Under the pieces are notes generated by a model, which had not been told where the DNA came from, made no database searches, and saw only the letters and a list, made by a program, of their open reading frames with translations. A program made the translations under genes and the position numbers. 64,000 bases of DNA from Cycas panzhihuaensis. Taxonomy: Eukaryota > Cycadophyta. The DNA lies in NCBI GenBank assembly GCA_023213395.1, contig CM041465.1, positions 186,999,741 through 187,063,740 of the forward strand. Reading direction: 5' to 3'. Positions 60,408-64,000 of the stretch are shown here, one piece after another; positions within the stretch are counted from its first letter, which is position 1; every line of letters begins with the position of its first letter.

Positions 60408-62944
60408 CATATAGTATACACTCATTCTCATGCTAAGTGAATACCAATTATTTTTTACTAGTAGATCAATTCTACTAGAAACATCTATCATTTTCTTGTT
60501 GCTTACACTTAGCTATTGGTTATAGTTTGATCTAGGAGCTAATAGGAGAGAATAACAACATTAAGGAATGACTCCATGTCCATATGTATAGATGGTTGAT
60601 GAGTGTTGCCAACATAGAAAATGAGGAACATGTGTGTTAAAGGTAAATGTTCAAGTGAAACATGCACTTCATTGCTCATTTATACATAATGAATTCCTCT
60701 TCTATGCAATTGCTTACAAATGTTGACTTACAAATCGCATCCACCTGCTACAAGAAGCCTAGTACATCTTTGACTTGAGAAGTAATATAATCACACCTAT
60801 ACCACAATGCAAAGACTAAGTATTTATACTTAATATTCGCATGGATGGTAAAGTTTTGCACTAAATCCTAATTGCCAATTTGCTTTTGAGAAATTCGCCA
60901 AAAGAAAAAAACCTTTTTTTTTTGGCTGCAACCAGTAAAGTCGTTTCCACTTGCACGCAAAACATAAGCCCAAATGTTACAGACTTAATTCAATTGCCCA
61001 CGCACGTGCCCTGCCATGCCGACACCATGGAATCTCTTCACTTGCACACGCAAAATGGACCCAAAAGCCATGGAATCATTTCACTTACGATGCGGTCCCA
61101 TGCCACCCGTTGGGCCGCTGGATTAGCGGCCCAGGCGGTCCCGTGCAACGGTGAATACCCGCTCGCCCGGAGAAGATAGAATCTTCTCCGGGATTCACGG
61201 AGCGGACCCGCTGAACTTAAGCGACGCAAAATTTGCGTCGCTCAATTCAGCGGGCACCCGCTCGATACGAACAGATGTTCGCTGGCCAAATATTATTGGC
61301 CAGCATCAGATCATCATAACGTGCTGATCCTTGAGCGCCAAATCTATCTAAGTTGGCGGGAACTTTGGCAAGAGGAGCAGAGTCTTGTCATTTTAAATAC
61401 ACTGCATTGAGGCGGGATCGCTGATTCTTATCCAATTTGGCGGGTATTTGGAGCGGGAAGATCCACAAATTTGCATGGGATCCGAACTACCCGCGCCGCT
61501 CCGCAAAACCCGGCGCGGTACCCGCTCCGGATTGCCCGGAAGCGGGCGGCATGGGACCGCGCTCTTACACTTACAACAGACGCCATAATGCCTCAAAATC
61601 TTTTCACTTGCTAATACAAGATGCCCTCTAACACCACAGAATCATTTCATTTGCAGATGACAGGCCCTAATGCTTCAAAATCACTTAACCTGAACACACA
61701 AGACAAGCCTGTATGCCAAAGCCGAATGTTTCTGGCAATTCAGAACATGGGCCTATCACCTAGGGAAGCTTGAGCTTACTACAGTTCTCGTTTTCGTTAG
61801 AGTGACTCAATAAATTCACAGCCACATTGCTCGATAGACACAATTTGTCTTACCTTGCATGCTTGTAGTCTTGATGAGATTTCACAACTACAGTCCTCAA
61901 AAAACCCATGGAAGCCTCCTCAAACCTCTGAATCCGCGCAATTGAAAGCAACAATGCAACGGTGAATGGTGAAACCGGACCATGATCAGCTCGGATCACA
62001 TTCAACAACTCCTGACCCAGAGAAGGATCCTGTTTTATCGCAAAATTCATGTGCAACAGCACCGTTCCTTCTACTTGACGCAGCACCTCGGCCGAATTCT
62101 TGCCATTGGACTGAGAGCCAAACCCCCTTCTATTATCAGCATGTTCAGCCGAAGCCCTCGACATGAAGTCCCCAAAAAATTTGACAATGCCTCCAAGAAC
62201 AGCCTTCTTGTGACCCTTGGAGGCGAAAAGCAGAAGCTGGTAAACGAGGGAAGGGAGGTCCTGAGGCTCTGCCCTTTTCATACGACCAAATACCTTCTTC
62301 AAGAAACCCTCAACCTGATTCTTATTTAGCTGCATTTCACGCAGTATACCGACCATTCTGGTTAGCATGACCTTGGACCACTTTGCATGCAATACGCGAT
62401 TTAAAACAAATCCGGCATACTCGGAGCTGCTGCTCACCAGAACCTCCCCGTCCTGACCGGGAACCTTAACCTCGGGTGTAGACATAATCAGATTCAAGCA
62501 CCTGGGCAAGAGCTGAAGCTGATAACCATCATCCGAACCAGTAATAGTTTCCAAGTTTGAGGCTATGAATTCTGCCATCGATGGAAGCGAACGCTTGGGA
62601 AGAGCATCTAATTCTTGTATAAAGAAATCATAGCAGTCTATGCATTTCCTATCGTTAGGGATTTTCTTCGATTGAAATAAGGTTAAGCATTTCATCACAA
62701 CGAGGAGTAGAAGCTCTGCAGGCCTGGAGGAGGGGTCGTCTCTGGCCATTCTTCCCAGGGTGAAAAATAAAGCTCGGACGTAGTCCATTATTGCCTGTCC
62801 TGGGTCTTGATCCCTGGATCTCTTGTCTATGAACTCAAGAATAAGGTCATTGTCTTTTGACAGAATTAGGCGCTCCAGCTTATTAGAGCCTTCAGAGAAA
62901 CCTGAAGATTTAACGTACTGAATAATTTCATCGTCCAACCCCAT
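32545..62944 (-). CDS. FANCI: FANCI (Fanconi anaemia group I protein), first ten coding exons; 3' end outside window
   Basis: FANCI pairs with FANCD2 to form the ID2 clamp that is monoubiquitinated on DNA during interstrand-crosslink repair in the nucleus. Ten exons join in frame (62944-61854, 35841-35760, 35525-35331, 35189-35125, 35051-34892, 34776-34531, 34440-34318, 34097-33906, 33789-33708, 33569-32545) to 3,261 nt, exactly 1,087 codons, with no stop. Stretches that match the family include [18 protein letters not shown] and [14 protein letters not shown] in exon 1, ILVLRKAMF and LRRCLSQQ in exon 6, LEEPLDYLL in exon 8 and LDKTQNFG plus EVLI in exon 10. Human FANCI has about 1,328 residues, so the last few hundred are missing here. 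The start is the first ATG of the long exon-1 frame. No disabling change is seen in the exons. The assignment rests on remembered similarity and was not checked by database search. Confidence 0.93.
33708..33789 (-). CDS. FANCI: FANCI exon 9 (residues 719-745 plus 1 nt)
   Basis: An 82-nt exon, acceptor CTTACAG|GTGGGA, donor TGGGAG|GTTTGT. It encodes [19 protein letters not shown] and FQSNKLG, corresponding to the RMIKSELEDF region of vertebrate FANCI. The split Glu codon (G|AA) links it to exon 10. Confidence 0.85.
33906..34097 (-). CDS. FANCI: FANCI exon 8 (residues 655-718)
   Basis: A 192-nt exon, acceptor TTGCAG|GATGGT, donor AATGAG|GTAGTT, phase 0. It carries the highly conserved [18 protein letters not shown] stretch (vertebrate SLQEPLDYLLCCIQ), followed by a plant-specific loop [12 protein letters not shown]. 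In vertebrates an acidic loop occupies this place. Confidence 0.92.
34318..34440 (-). CDS. FANCI: FANCI exon 7 (residues 614-654)
   Basis: A 123-nt exon, acceptor TACAG|GCACGT, donor AGAGAG|GTACTT, phase 0 at both ends. It encodes [17 protein letters not shown] followed by [18 protein letters not shown], a helical repeat segment. The Tyr-Lys-Gly-Leu piece corresponds to LYEGF in the family. Confidence 0.87.
34441..34530 (-). other. FANCI: FANCI intron 6, non-canonical GC-AG intron
   Basis: This 90-nt intron has donor CAG|GCATGT and acceptor TTCTACAG|GCACGT. Using GC keeps LSQQ joined to [11 protein letters not shown] in one frame, parallel to the vertebrate SQQADVR stretch. The next GT (GCAT|GTACAT) leaves one extra nucleotide and destroys the frame. 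The donor otherwise fits the strong consensus that GC introns need (AG|GCAAGT, one mismatch). Confidence 0.75.
34531..34776 (-). CDS. FANCI: FANCI exon 6 (residues 532-613)
   Basis: A 246-nt exon starting [12 protein letters not shown], a strongly conserved FANCI helix, and ending LRRCLSQQ, also strongly conserved. It contains a Ser/Gln-rich loop ([12 protein letters not shown]). The reading frame and homology require the exon to end at CAGCAG before GCATGT, a GC donor rather than GT. The GT available 4 nt further on would shift exon 7 out of frame. Acceptor TCACAG|AATTAC. Confidence 0.9.
34892..35051 (-). CDS. FANCI: FANCI exon 5 (residues 478-531)
   Basis: A 160-nt exon, acceptor TTTGCAG|ATTACTTG and donor CTTCAG|GTATTG. 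It encodes [20 protein letters not shown] through FQMSHDLQ. It lines up with the FANCI segment that carries a DYL/DYF-FLxxxxxxxLxxAxxPL pattern. Phase 2 in, phase 0 out. Confidence 0.9.
35125..35189 (-). CDS. FANCI: FANCI exon 4 (residues 457-477 plus 2 nt)
   Basis: A 65-nt exon, acceptor TTTGCAG|ATTATAG and donor ATCAG|GTGATC. It encodes [11 protein letters not shown] through SSPVI, continuing directly from exon 3 as in other FANCI proteins (the family has a similar EQ...SSP stretch). It ends in phase 2 and is followed by a 73-nt intron. Confidence 0.85.
35331..35525 (-). CDS. FANCI: FANCI exon 3 (residues 392-456)
   Basis: A 195-nt exon, phase 0 at both ends: acceptor TTTCAG|GTTCAAAAT, donor AATGAG|GTTTGT. 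It encodes [11 protein letters not shown] through [15 protein letters not shown], matching the vertebrate segment around a conserved helix ending in IHEM. It is preceded by a 234-nt intron and followed by a 141-nt intron. Confidence 0.9.
35760..35841 (-). CDS. FANCI: FANCI exon 2 (residues 364-391)
   Basis: An 82-nt exon between the acceptor TTTGCAG|AGG and the donor GCG|GTGAGC. It encodes about 27 residues after the split Arg, beginning [10 protein letters not shown] and ending LIQA. It is too short to stand out as an ORF. It was found from the phase-2 requirement of exon 1 and the downstream homology. It is the first exon after the 26-kb intron. The following 234-nt intron ends at 35526. 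Confidence 0.85.
35957..36232 (+). repeat. 5' LTR of copia A
   Basis: Begins TGTTAGACTTAATG and ends TTTACA; it includes a (TG)n run near 36099-36115. It matches 60230-60524 over its length with many substitutions and indels, indicating an old insertion. Confidence 0.9.
36236..36247 (+). other. Primer binding site of copia A
   Basis: TGGTATCAGAGC, complementary to the 3' end of initiator tRNA-Met, lies 3 nt after the 5' LTR as in most plant copia elements. Confidence 0.85.
36248..37929 (+). other. Leader of copia A with unassigned sequence
   Basis: This 1.7-kb stretch lies between the primer site and the first gag-like sequence. It contains a GTATC/GATAC-rich part (about 36866-37505) that does not look like copia and may be an inserted DNA element, but I saw no clear ends. 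No credible gene. Confidence 0.4.
37930..38660 (+). pseudogene. Copia A gag remnant with degenerate zinc knuckle
   Basis: Broken frames contain gag features: [32 protein letters not shown], then a [13 protein letters not shown] stretch, the usual LxxLPxSY region. A knuckle [12 protein letters not shown] sits at about 38600-38640, with the last Cys replaced by Tyr. Several stops. Confidence 0.75.
38700..39997 (+). pseudogene. Copia A protease-integrase remnant
   Basis: Recognisable copia integrase pieces include HNRMDHLN (zinc-binding start), [17 protein letters not shown] (first catalytic Asp region) and a TPQ-NG then RMNKILAKK stretch (catalytic Glu region, Glu lost). Many in-frame stops. 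The sequence is cut at 39997 by element B. Confidence 0.8.
39998..40499 (-). repeat. 3' LTR of chromovirus B
   Basis: A 502-bp repeat partner of 48801-49302. On the minus strand a purine run (GGTGAGGGACT, about 40510-40500) precedes it. Confidence 0.88.
40530..40733 (-). pseudogene. Chromovirus B C-terminal chromodomain
   Basis: A chromodomain follows the integrase: [33 protein letters not shown] and WYRQYPNL match the EYLVKWKGLxxEDATWE pattern of plant chromoviruses. This domain helps direct integration to particular chromatin and identifies B as a chromovirus. Confidence 0.88.
41227..42264 (-). pseudogene. Chromovirus B integrase with internal insertion/duplication
   Basis: The zinc-binding part ([30 protein letters not shown]) is at 42150-42264. 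The core includes [16 protein letters not shown] and then, split, [19 protein letters not shown] and [15 protein letters not shown] at 41227-41400. The EIYIKEIHC coding stretch occurs twice (about 41350-41430 and 41915-41975), with about 480 bp of non-integrase sequence between them. Confidence 0.8.
42400..43100 (-). pseudogene. Chromovirus B RNase H remnant
   Basis: Fragments in broken frames: [42 protein letters not shown] and HYLGYQKPK. Their order and place fit the gypsy RT-RNase H junction and RNase H. No intact frame. Confidence 0.65.
43229..43460 (+). repeat. 5' LTR of element D
   Basis: Begins TGTTAGAATATTAATGCAC and ends TTTCAACA; near-identical to 46195-46394 apart from a gap of about 30 bp and a few substitutions. 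Confidence 0.9.
43473..45040 (+). other. Leader of element D, no gene seen
   Basis: A 1.57-kb untranslated-looking stretch rich in TG and GATG between the primer site and the gag ATG. Long minus-strand frames here are low-complexity shadows. Confidence 0.55.
45041..45526 (+). CDS. Element D gag-like protein, 161 codons
   Basis: Gag-like protein of the copia type: the [20 protein letters not shown] and [13 protein letters not shown] segments match the plant retrotransposon gag signature (YxxW, then W..V..G), and [16 protein letters not shown] the AKxAWDxL helix. It starts at ATG 45041 and ends at TAA 45524-45526. The same frame continues after the stop into the next open frame, so the stop may be a mutation or a readthrough point. 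No zinc knuckle is seen. Confidence 0.8.
   Translation: MAFTIMEENDVVMYVLETNEYYLRDLFLPISKCNGEDYFFWTIKMRCLFIARGLWKIVTDGYDIPKDEEEKEMLEKKDKKAFIMIRAAFNEVDLPSKYQFVISMILHASTTKEAWDFLREVFEQTPEETQQMIEKTIKVSYGYSTGTMNEENIINIDEMTW
45539..46171 (+). CDS. Element D acidic second open frame, 210 codons
   Basis: It lies in the same frame as the gag-like ORF, 12 nt after its stop. It is rich in Asp, Glu and Ser, with a local [17 protein letters not shown] repeat and a repeated HHYKIED motif (twice) toward the C-terminus. No enzyme motif. It may be the C-terminal half of one longer protein. Function unknown; plant copia gag-derived tails can be acidic like this. Confidence 0.6.
   Translation: MSTNKISIECKETTVECIDETTTTDEDIKSVELIKVYIDDTMISREVEYEYDGPIKDESYIDDIPTLSIDSSLNDVPSLSIDSSSKSMQVDQDSTPKVEEIIVVHSDRELIQDNDDKQVVFEDGYLQDLHHNQTRPAAMKNHNLHLLELLHQHHHYKIEDGNQAENIIKNKNQDEDIILQQRHHYKIEDKDQVEDIIFKTFPRIKRCKYK
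46195..46394 (+). repeat. 3' LTR of element D
   Basis: Begins TGTTGGAATATTAATGCAC directly after the purine tract and ends TTTCAACA; partner of 43229-43460. Confidence 0.9.
47130..47540 (-). pseudogene. Chromovirus B aspartic protease remnant
   Basis: The frame reads [19 protein letters not shown], the DSGATHNFI-type active site with Asp replaced by Asn, followed by a MTCGGYCP segment and GVDAVLGI. The stop after it and the lost Asp make it inactive. Confidence 0.75.
47690..48700 (-). pseudogene. Chromovirus B gag with zinc knuckle
   Basis: Contains a retrotransposon-gag segment [32 protein letters not shown] and an [12 protein letters not shown] helix (about 47915-48135). A knuckle-like [11 protein letters not shown] lies at about 47710-47750, with its first Cys region damaged by a stop. 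Upstream, WKSISKQTY and similar fragments are the N-terminal part. Frameshifted. Confidence 0.75.
48787..48798 (-). other. Primer binding site of chromovirus B
   Basis: On the minus strand TGGTATTAGAGC, two nucleotides inside the 5' LTR, matches initiator tRNA-Met with one change from the usual TGGTATCAGAGC. Confidence 0.8.
48801..49302 (-). repeat. 5' LTR of chromovirus B
   Basis: A 502-bp terminal repeat matching 39998-40499 with many substitutions and small indels. The plus strand begins TGTGGGAATCC and ends ACTCCA. Confidence 0.88.
49620..50710 (+). pseudogene. Copia A reverse-transcriptase remnant
   Basis: Resumes after B. It shows [46 protein letters not shown], a [11 protein letters not shown] remnant of the YVDD region, SDLGLLHY and [11 protein letters not shown]. 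The second catalytic Asp is lost (YIDV), and there are stops and frameshifts. It is truncated in the early RNase H region where C inserted. Confidence 0.85.
50711..51106 (-). repeat. 3' LTR of element C
   Basis: Shares TGCCCACTCCAATTTAAT, the CAAATGAGATTCTCAAAAT stretch and the CTTATTTATAG stretch with the right-hand LTR; many point differences. The exact left end is uncertain by a few bases. Confidence 0.8.
51107..53028 (-). pseudogene. Interior of element C with one coding-like trace
   Basis: On the minus strand, about 52330-51960 reads as an acidic, helical, stop-interrupted stretch: [35 protein letters not shown] and [15 protein letters not shown]. No protease, RT or integrase was seen, so C is a non-autonomous or deleted element. 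The rest is AT-rich with no gene. Confidence 0.5.
53029..53326 (-). repeat. 5' LTR of element C, first part
   Basis: Continues to the K insertion point; it ends in ATTCT, which is duplicated at 59714-59718 beyond K. Confidence 0.82.
53327..53686 (-). repeat. 3' LTR of copia K
   Basis: 360 bp, same length as its partner. On the minus strand the purine tract AAGGGGGGA (53695-53687) immediately precedes it. Confidence 0.95.
53747..54604 (-). pseudogene. Copia K RT end and RNase H
   Basis: Runs [98 protein letters not shown] and [14 protein letters not shown]. All main copia RNase H blocks are present, but in several frames, with about two frameshifts in 53900-54230. Confidence 0.9.
54605..55320 (-). 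pseudogene. Copia K reverse transcriptase
   Basis: Contains [77 protein letters not shown] and the intact catalytic box [11 protein letters not shown]. Two stops (near 55005 and 54932) break an otherwise complete domain. Confidence 0.9.
55475..56690 (-). pseudogene. Copia K integrase
   Basis: Zinc-binding HHCC at 56327-56490 ([13 protein letters not shown], then [10 protein letters not shown]). Catalytic core with [18 protein letters not shown] and [20 protein letters not shown] carrying Asp, Asp and Glu. C-terminal GKR-like region with [30 protein letters not shown] and SRDVKFDE. At least two stops (about 56330 and 56250) interrupt it. Confidence 0.88.
56690..56881 (-). pseudogene. Copia K protease remnant
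   Basis: The frame [18 protein letters not shown] is the copia aspartic-protease active site (usual D-S/T-GA), with Phe in place of Ser/Thr. [16 protein letters not shown] and [11 protein letters not shown] follow. A stop sits after PKM. Probably inactive. Confidence 0.82.
56882..57145 (-). pseudogene. Copia K gag C-terminus with zinc knuckle
   Basis: Continues gag in a shifted frame: basic [12 protein letters not shown], then the knuckle [14 protein letters not shown] (about 57040-56999), a CX2CX4HX4C RNA-binding motif, then a basic tail. It ends at a stop where the related protein would continue into protease (DY-stop-VLDFGA). Confidence 0.85.
57136..57786 (-). CDS. Copia K gag, main part
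   Basis: 216 codons with copia gag features: [20 protein letters not shown] (FxGxNFxxWxxxM), [39 protein letters not shown] and [13 protein letters not shown]. It forms the virus-like particle in the cytoplasm. The frame is lost near 57150, where a 1-nt change would otherwise lead into the zinc-knuckle segment. Confidence 0.88.
   Translation of the reverse strand: MVSCASQCSLSFEMEKLMPKVIFNGNNFSEWNANMELILMVNQLWGITKAKLVSVPLDHKERIKLEEKQCMAVGLLKLSLAPDQRALVHNLGDPAEIWMKLCDTFEKKKTNRRLALMLELPNSKVEDENNINSYLNKIIDLKNKLEELKQNSINDALLFVIIMSKLPAAFATFHTIYGRDEVMEAKTFDGFKNLILAEDAKLKHHGLLGGYVQVRP
57787..59341 (-). other. Long leader of copia K
   Basis: About 1.55 kb lies between the primer site and the gag ATG. 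It has a GC-richer middle (58260-58700) with repeated CGGCCGGTCCT and AAAGCGACCT words. No coding sequence of known type. This is a long leader for a copia element. Confidence 0.6.
59342..59353 (-). other. Primer binding site of copia K
   Basis: Minus strand TGGTATCAGAGC, perfect initiator tRNA-Met complement, immediately inside the 5' LTR. Confidence 0.92.
59354..59713 (-). repeat. 5' LTR of copia K
   Basis: Starts TGTTCGGAAACATG and ends CACTAACA; about 95.6% identical to 53327-53686. Confidence 0.95.
59714..59825 (-). repeat. 5' LTR of element C, second part
   Basis: Starts with the duplicated ATTCT, then CTCTCTTAAAAAACTGACTTC as in the left LTR at about 51017-51040, and ends TTTGTAACA. 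Confidence 0.82.
59826..60229 (+). pseudogene. Copia A RNase H end and polypurine tract
   Basis: Resumes after C with [45 protein letters not shown] and [12 protein letters not shown], the ordered copia RNase H motifs, with a few stops. The purine run GAGGGGAAG (60221-60229) directly precedes the 3' LTR. Confidence 0.88.
60230..60524 (+). repeat. 3' LTR of copia A
   Basis: Begins TGTTAGACTTAATG, contains a long (TG)n tract at about 60377-60405 and ends TTATA (TACA in the 5' copy). The target copy GTTTG follows at 60525-60529. Confidence 0.9.
60530..61088. other. FANCI: Intron 1 remainder, no gene seen
   Basis: AT-rich, unique-looking sequence between copia A and the GC-rich palindromic element. 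Short ORFs show no family features. Confidence 0.5.
61089..61563. mobile_element. GC-rich non-autonomous element with inverted ends and internal palindromes
   Basis: Left end GCGGTCCCATGCC (61092-61104) is the exact reverse complement of 61548-61560; the match continues as ACCCG/GCCCG. The pentamer CTTAC lies close outside both ends. The block is strikingly GC- and CpG-rich in an AT-rich intron and has no ORF of known type. It contains consecutive hairpins: CCCGGAGAAGAT arms (61166-61192), GCGACGCAAA arms (61221-61241) inside CCCGCTGAA/TTCAGCGGG (61207-61254), and GCTGGCCAA arms (61281-61304). A MITE of a DNA transposon is the likeliest identity; the superfamily is not clear. Confidence 0.6.
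61854..62944 (-). CDS. FANCI: FANCI exon 1 (residues 1-363 plus 2 nt)
   Basis: This is a single 1,091-nt coding exon starting at ATG 62944-62942 and ending at the donor AG|GTAAGAC, phase 2. It encodes the N-terminal helical solenoid of FANCI. Near its end it carries the family-typical [40 protein letters not shown] and [11 protein letters not shown] segments. In vertebrates this region is spread over several exons; here it is uninterrupted. Splicing to 35841 restores an Arg codon (AG|A) and continues the homology. Confidence 0.93.
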
Positions 62945-63180
62945 CTCTGCTGTTACTACTGAAATGCTCTATTTTCGGTTGCAAAATTGCTCTTCCTCGG
63001 ATGCTAAATCGGGAGAAAATAAATCTGTCTGTGTAGACAATTGTAGCGCTCCATGAACCAGAACTAGACAAACTCAAAACCAAAAGAAGAAAAAGCCCGC
63101 GAAATGCCATATCTCATCGGACAAGATGTAATTGCGGATGGAAAGGGAAATTACTCGTCCTTATAATAATTAATTAATCT
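62945..63180 (-). promoter_or_regulatory. FANCI: FANCI 5' leader and proximal promoter with an E2F-like site
   Basis: On the minus strand, TTTCGCGG (63104-63097), about 150 nt before the start codon, fits the plant E2F consensus WTTSSCSS. A TATA-like ATTATTATAA lies at 63170-63161. If transcription starts about 30 nt downstream of that, an upstream ATG at 63110 would open a 60-codon frame ending at 62928, overlapping the FANCI start in another frame. FANCI is S-phase repair machinery, so E2F control is plausible, but the transcription start is not known. Confidence 0.4.
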
Positions 63181-63342
63181 CCCCCGGTAATAATAATAGT
63201 CAATTAAATTTTTGTCACTGAAGTTTGTTTCTTATTGCGTAGGTAAGTGCCCTCAAATAACTTGGAGGAGTCTCTCTATTACTAGGGCAGAGTATAAACT
63301 CCTATTTAAAAAAGGTTAAAAAAAATGTAGTGAATAGAGTAG

Positions 63343-63500
63343 TTTTGTGAGCATTTGACAAATAGATTAATTAATTATATATATATATATATATATATAA
63401 TTGATTAATATGTTTGTCAAATGCTCACAAAATTATATATATATATATAATTGATTAATTTGTTTGTCAAATGCTCATAAAATTATATATATATATATAG
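63343..63500. repeat. AT-rich foldback repeat with perfect 20-bp arms and a third arm copy
   Basis: TTTTGTGAGCATTTGACAAA (63343-63362) is the exact reverse complement of 63413-63432. The two flank a (TA)n core with TTAATTAA-like shoulders. A third copy of the right arm with one change lies at 63463-63482, followed by more (TA)n. It looks like a small MITE or foldback element partly duplicated in tandem. No gene is seen from 63501 to 64000. Confidence 0.75.
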
Positions 63501-64000
63501 TTATGCACATACATTTATATATATAGTTATGTGAATTATTACTCAAATTAATCTACTTGTTAAATTGATGTGTGATTAATTCATAAATAATTATTATCAA
63601 ATCGTTGGCATGTGATCAATTCAAAGGCGATTATGGTGGGAGAAGTCTATTGGTGCTTACAGACGGTCCACTGTCTGCACTAATACTAATGTAGACTTAA
63701 TAGCCTGAGAGTGTTGATAGGCTTTCTTTATGAGATGTGGGATTGTACCATATATGAATCTATTTGGATAGGTTTCACTTTTGAAACATGTAATTCTATT
63801 ATGTGGTGTTGTGCATTCTATACATGGATATGTTTGGATAGATTTTTTCTTTTGAAATGTGTTGTGATTCTCTTACTAGTCTATGCATGAATTTGCCATG
63901 ATGAATTATTATAATAAATTTGATTCAATAGTGGTTGTAAAACAATGAATACATTTTATAATTACTCTTGTCAATGGAATAGAGTATTGAGTCATGGACA

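Larger units (their letters stand above)
35957..60524 (+). mobile_element. Outer Ty1/copia element A, degenerate, split by B and C
   Basis: LTRs at 35957-36232 and 60230-60524, with exact 5-bp target duplications GTTTG at 35952-35956 and 60525-60529, define one insertion in FANCI intron 1. Copia order is preserved across the interruptions: gag about 37.9-38.5 kb, knuckle 38.6 kb, protease/integrase 38.7-39.99 kb, RT 49.6-50.7 kb, RNase H 59.83-60.22 kb. All frames carry many stops, so it is inactive. Removing B and C leaves roughly 6 kb, a normal copia length. Confidence 0.9.
35842..61853 (-). other. FANCI: FANCI intron 1, 26,012 bp, filled with nested LTR elements
   Basis: The intron is bounded by GTAAGA at 61853 and TTTGCAG ending at 35842. 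Removing the outer copia element A (35957-60524) with one target copy leaves about 1.4 kb, a normal intron length. About half of that remainder is the GC-rich palindromic element near exon 1. The outer element is antisense to FANCI. Confidence 0.88.

Noticed and set aside
61038-61631. Short ORFs in the GC-rich block as genes
   Set aside because: GC-rich sequence has few stops by chance, and the palindromes explain the frames on both strands.

Overview
This window looks like nuclear DNA from a land plant with a large, retrotransposon-rich genome, most likely a gymnosperm such as a conifer. The evidence is two very long introns packed with old, nested plant-type Ty1/copia and Ty3/gypsy LTR elements around a well-conserved DNA-repair gene. 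The lineage is an inference; no organelle, rRNA or species-specific marker is present. I found no bacterial genes, CRISPR arrays or tRNA/rRNA genes.

Host gene: one real host gene is visible, on the minus strand. It is FANCI, the partner of FANCD2 in interstrand-crosslink repair. I assembled ten coding exons by hand (62944 down to 32545). They join in frame into 1,087 codons, with GT-AG junctions except one GC-AG intron. Exon 1 (61854-62944) is separated from exons 2-10 (32545-35841) by a 26,012-bp intron. The C-terminal part, including the region after the last in-window exon, is not found between 1 and 32544, so intron 10 is at least 32.5 kb or the locus is broken.

Intron 1 (35842-61853) holds a three-level nest. 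The outermost is a degenerate Ty1/copia element A (35957-60524, + strand, target duplication GTTTG). It was split by a Ty3/gypsy chromovirus B (39998-49302, - strand) and by a short LTR element C (about 50711-59825, - strand). B was in turn split by a 3.2-kb LTR element D (43229-46394, + strand) that carries only gag-like coding sequence. The right LTR of C was split by the youngest copy, a nearly complete copia element K (53327-59713, - strand, target duplication ATTCT, about 4% LTR divergence). Next to exon 1 lies a GC-rich element with inverted ends, full of perfect palindromes (about 61089-61563).

The 1-32 kb part (intron 10) holds degenerate gypsy pol E (0.8-4.8 kb) and the remains of gypsy element F (gag at 26.2-27.4 kb, protease at 7.6-8.3 kb). 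F is split by a 10.3-kb Tat-type gypsy element G (8433-18726, target duplication CAATC) and by H, a large LTR element with no recognisable coding sequence (19119-26222). The right LTR of H is itself split by the 2.25-kb element I (23560-25812, target duplication GGTGC). Another truncated gypsy gag, J, lies at 28.4-29.5 kb. A tRNA-like SINE candidate with a tandem duplication is at the left edge, and an AT-rich foldback repeat lies upstream of FANCI.

How the parts relate: FANCI is the only likely functional gene. The TE pol genes are almost all broken by stops and frameshifts. Element D keeps long open frames, and K keeps long open blocks despite some stops. The FANCI-proximal sequence has E2F-like sites, in line with S-phase expression of repair genes, but that link is inference.
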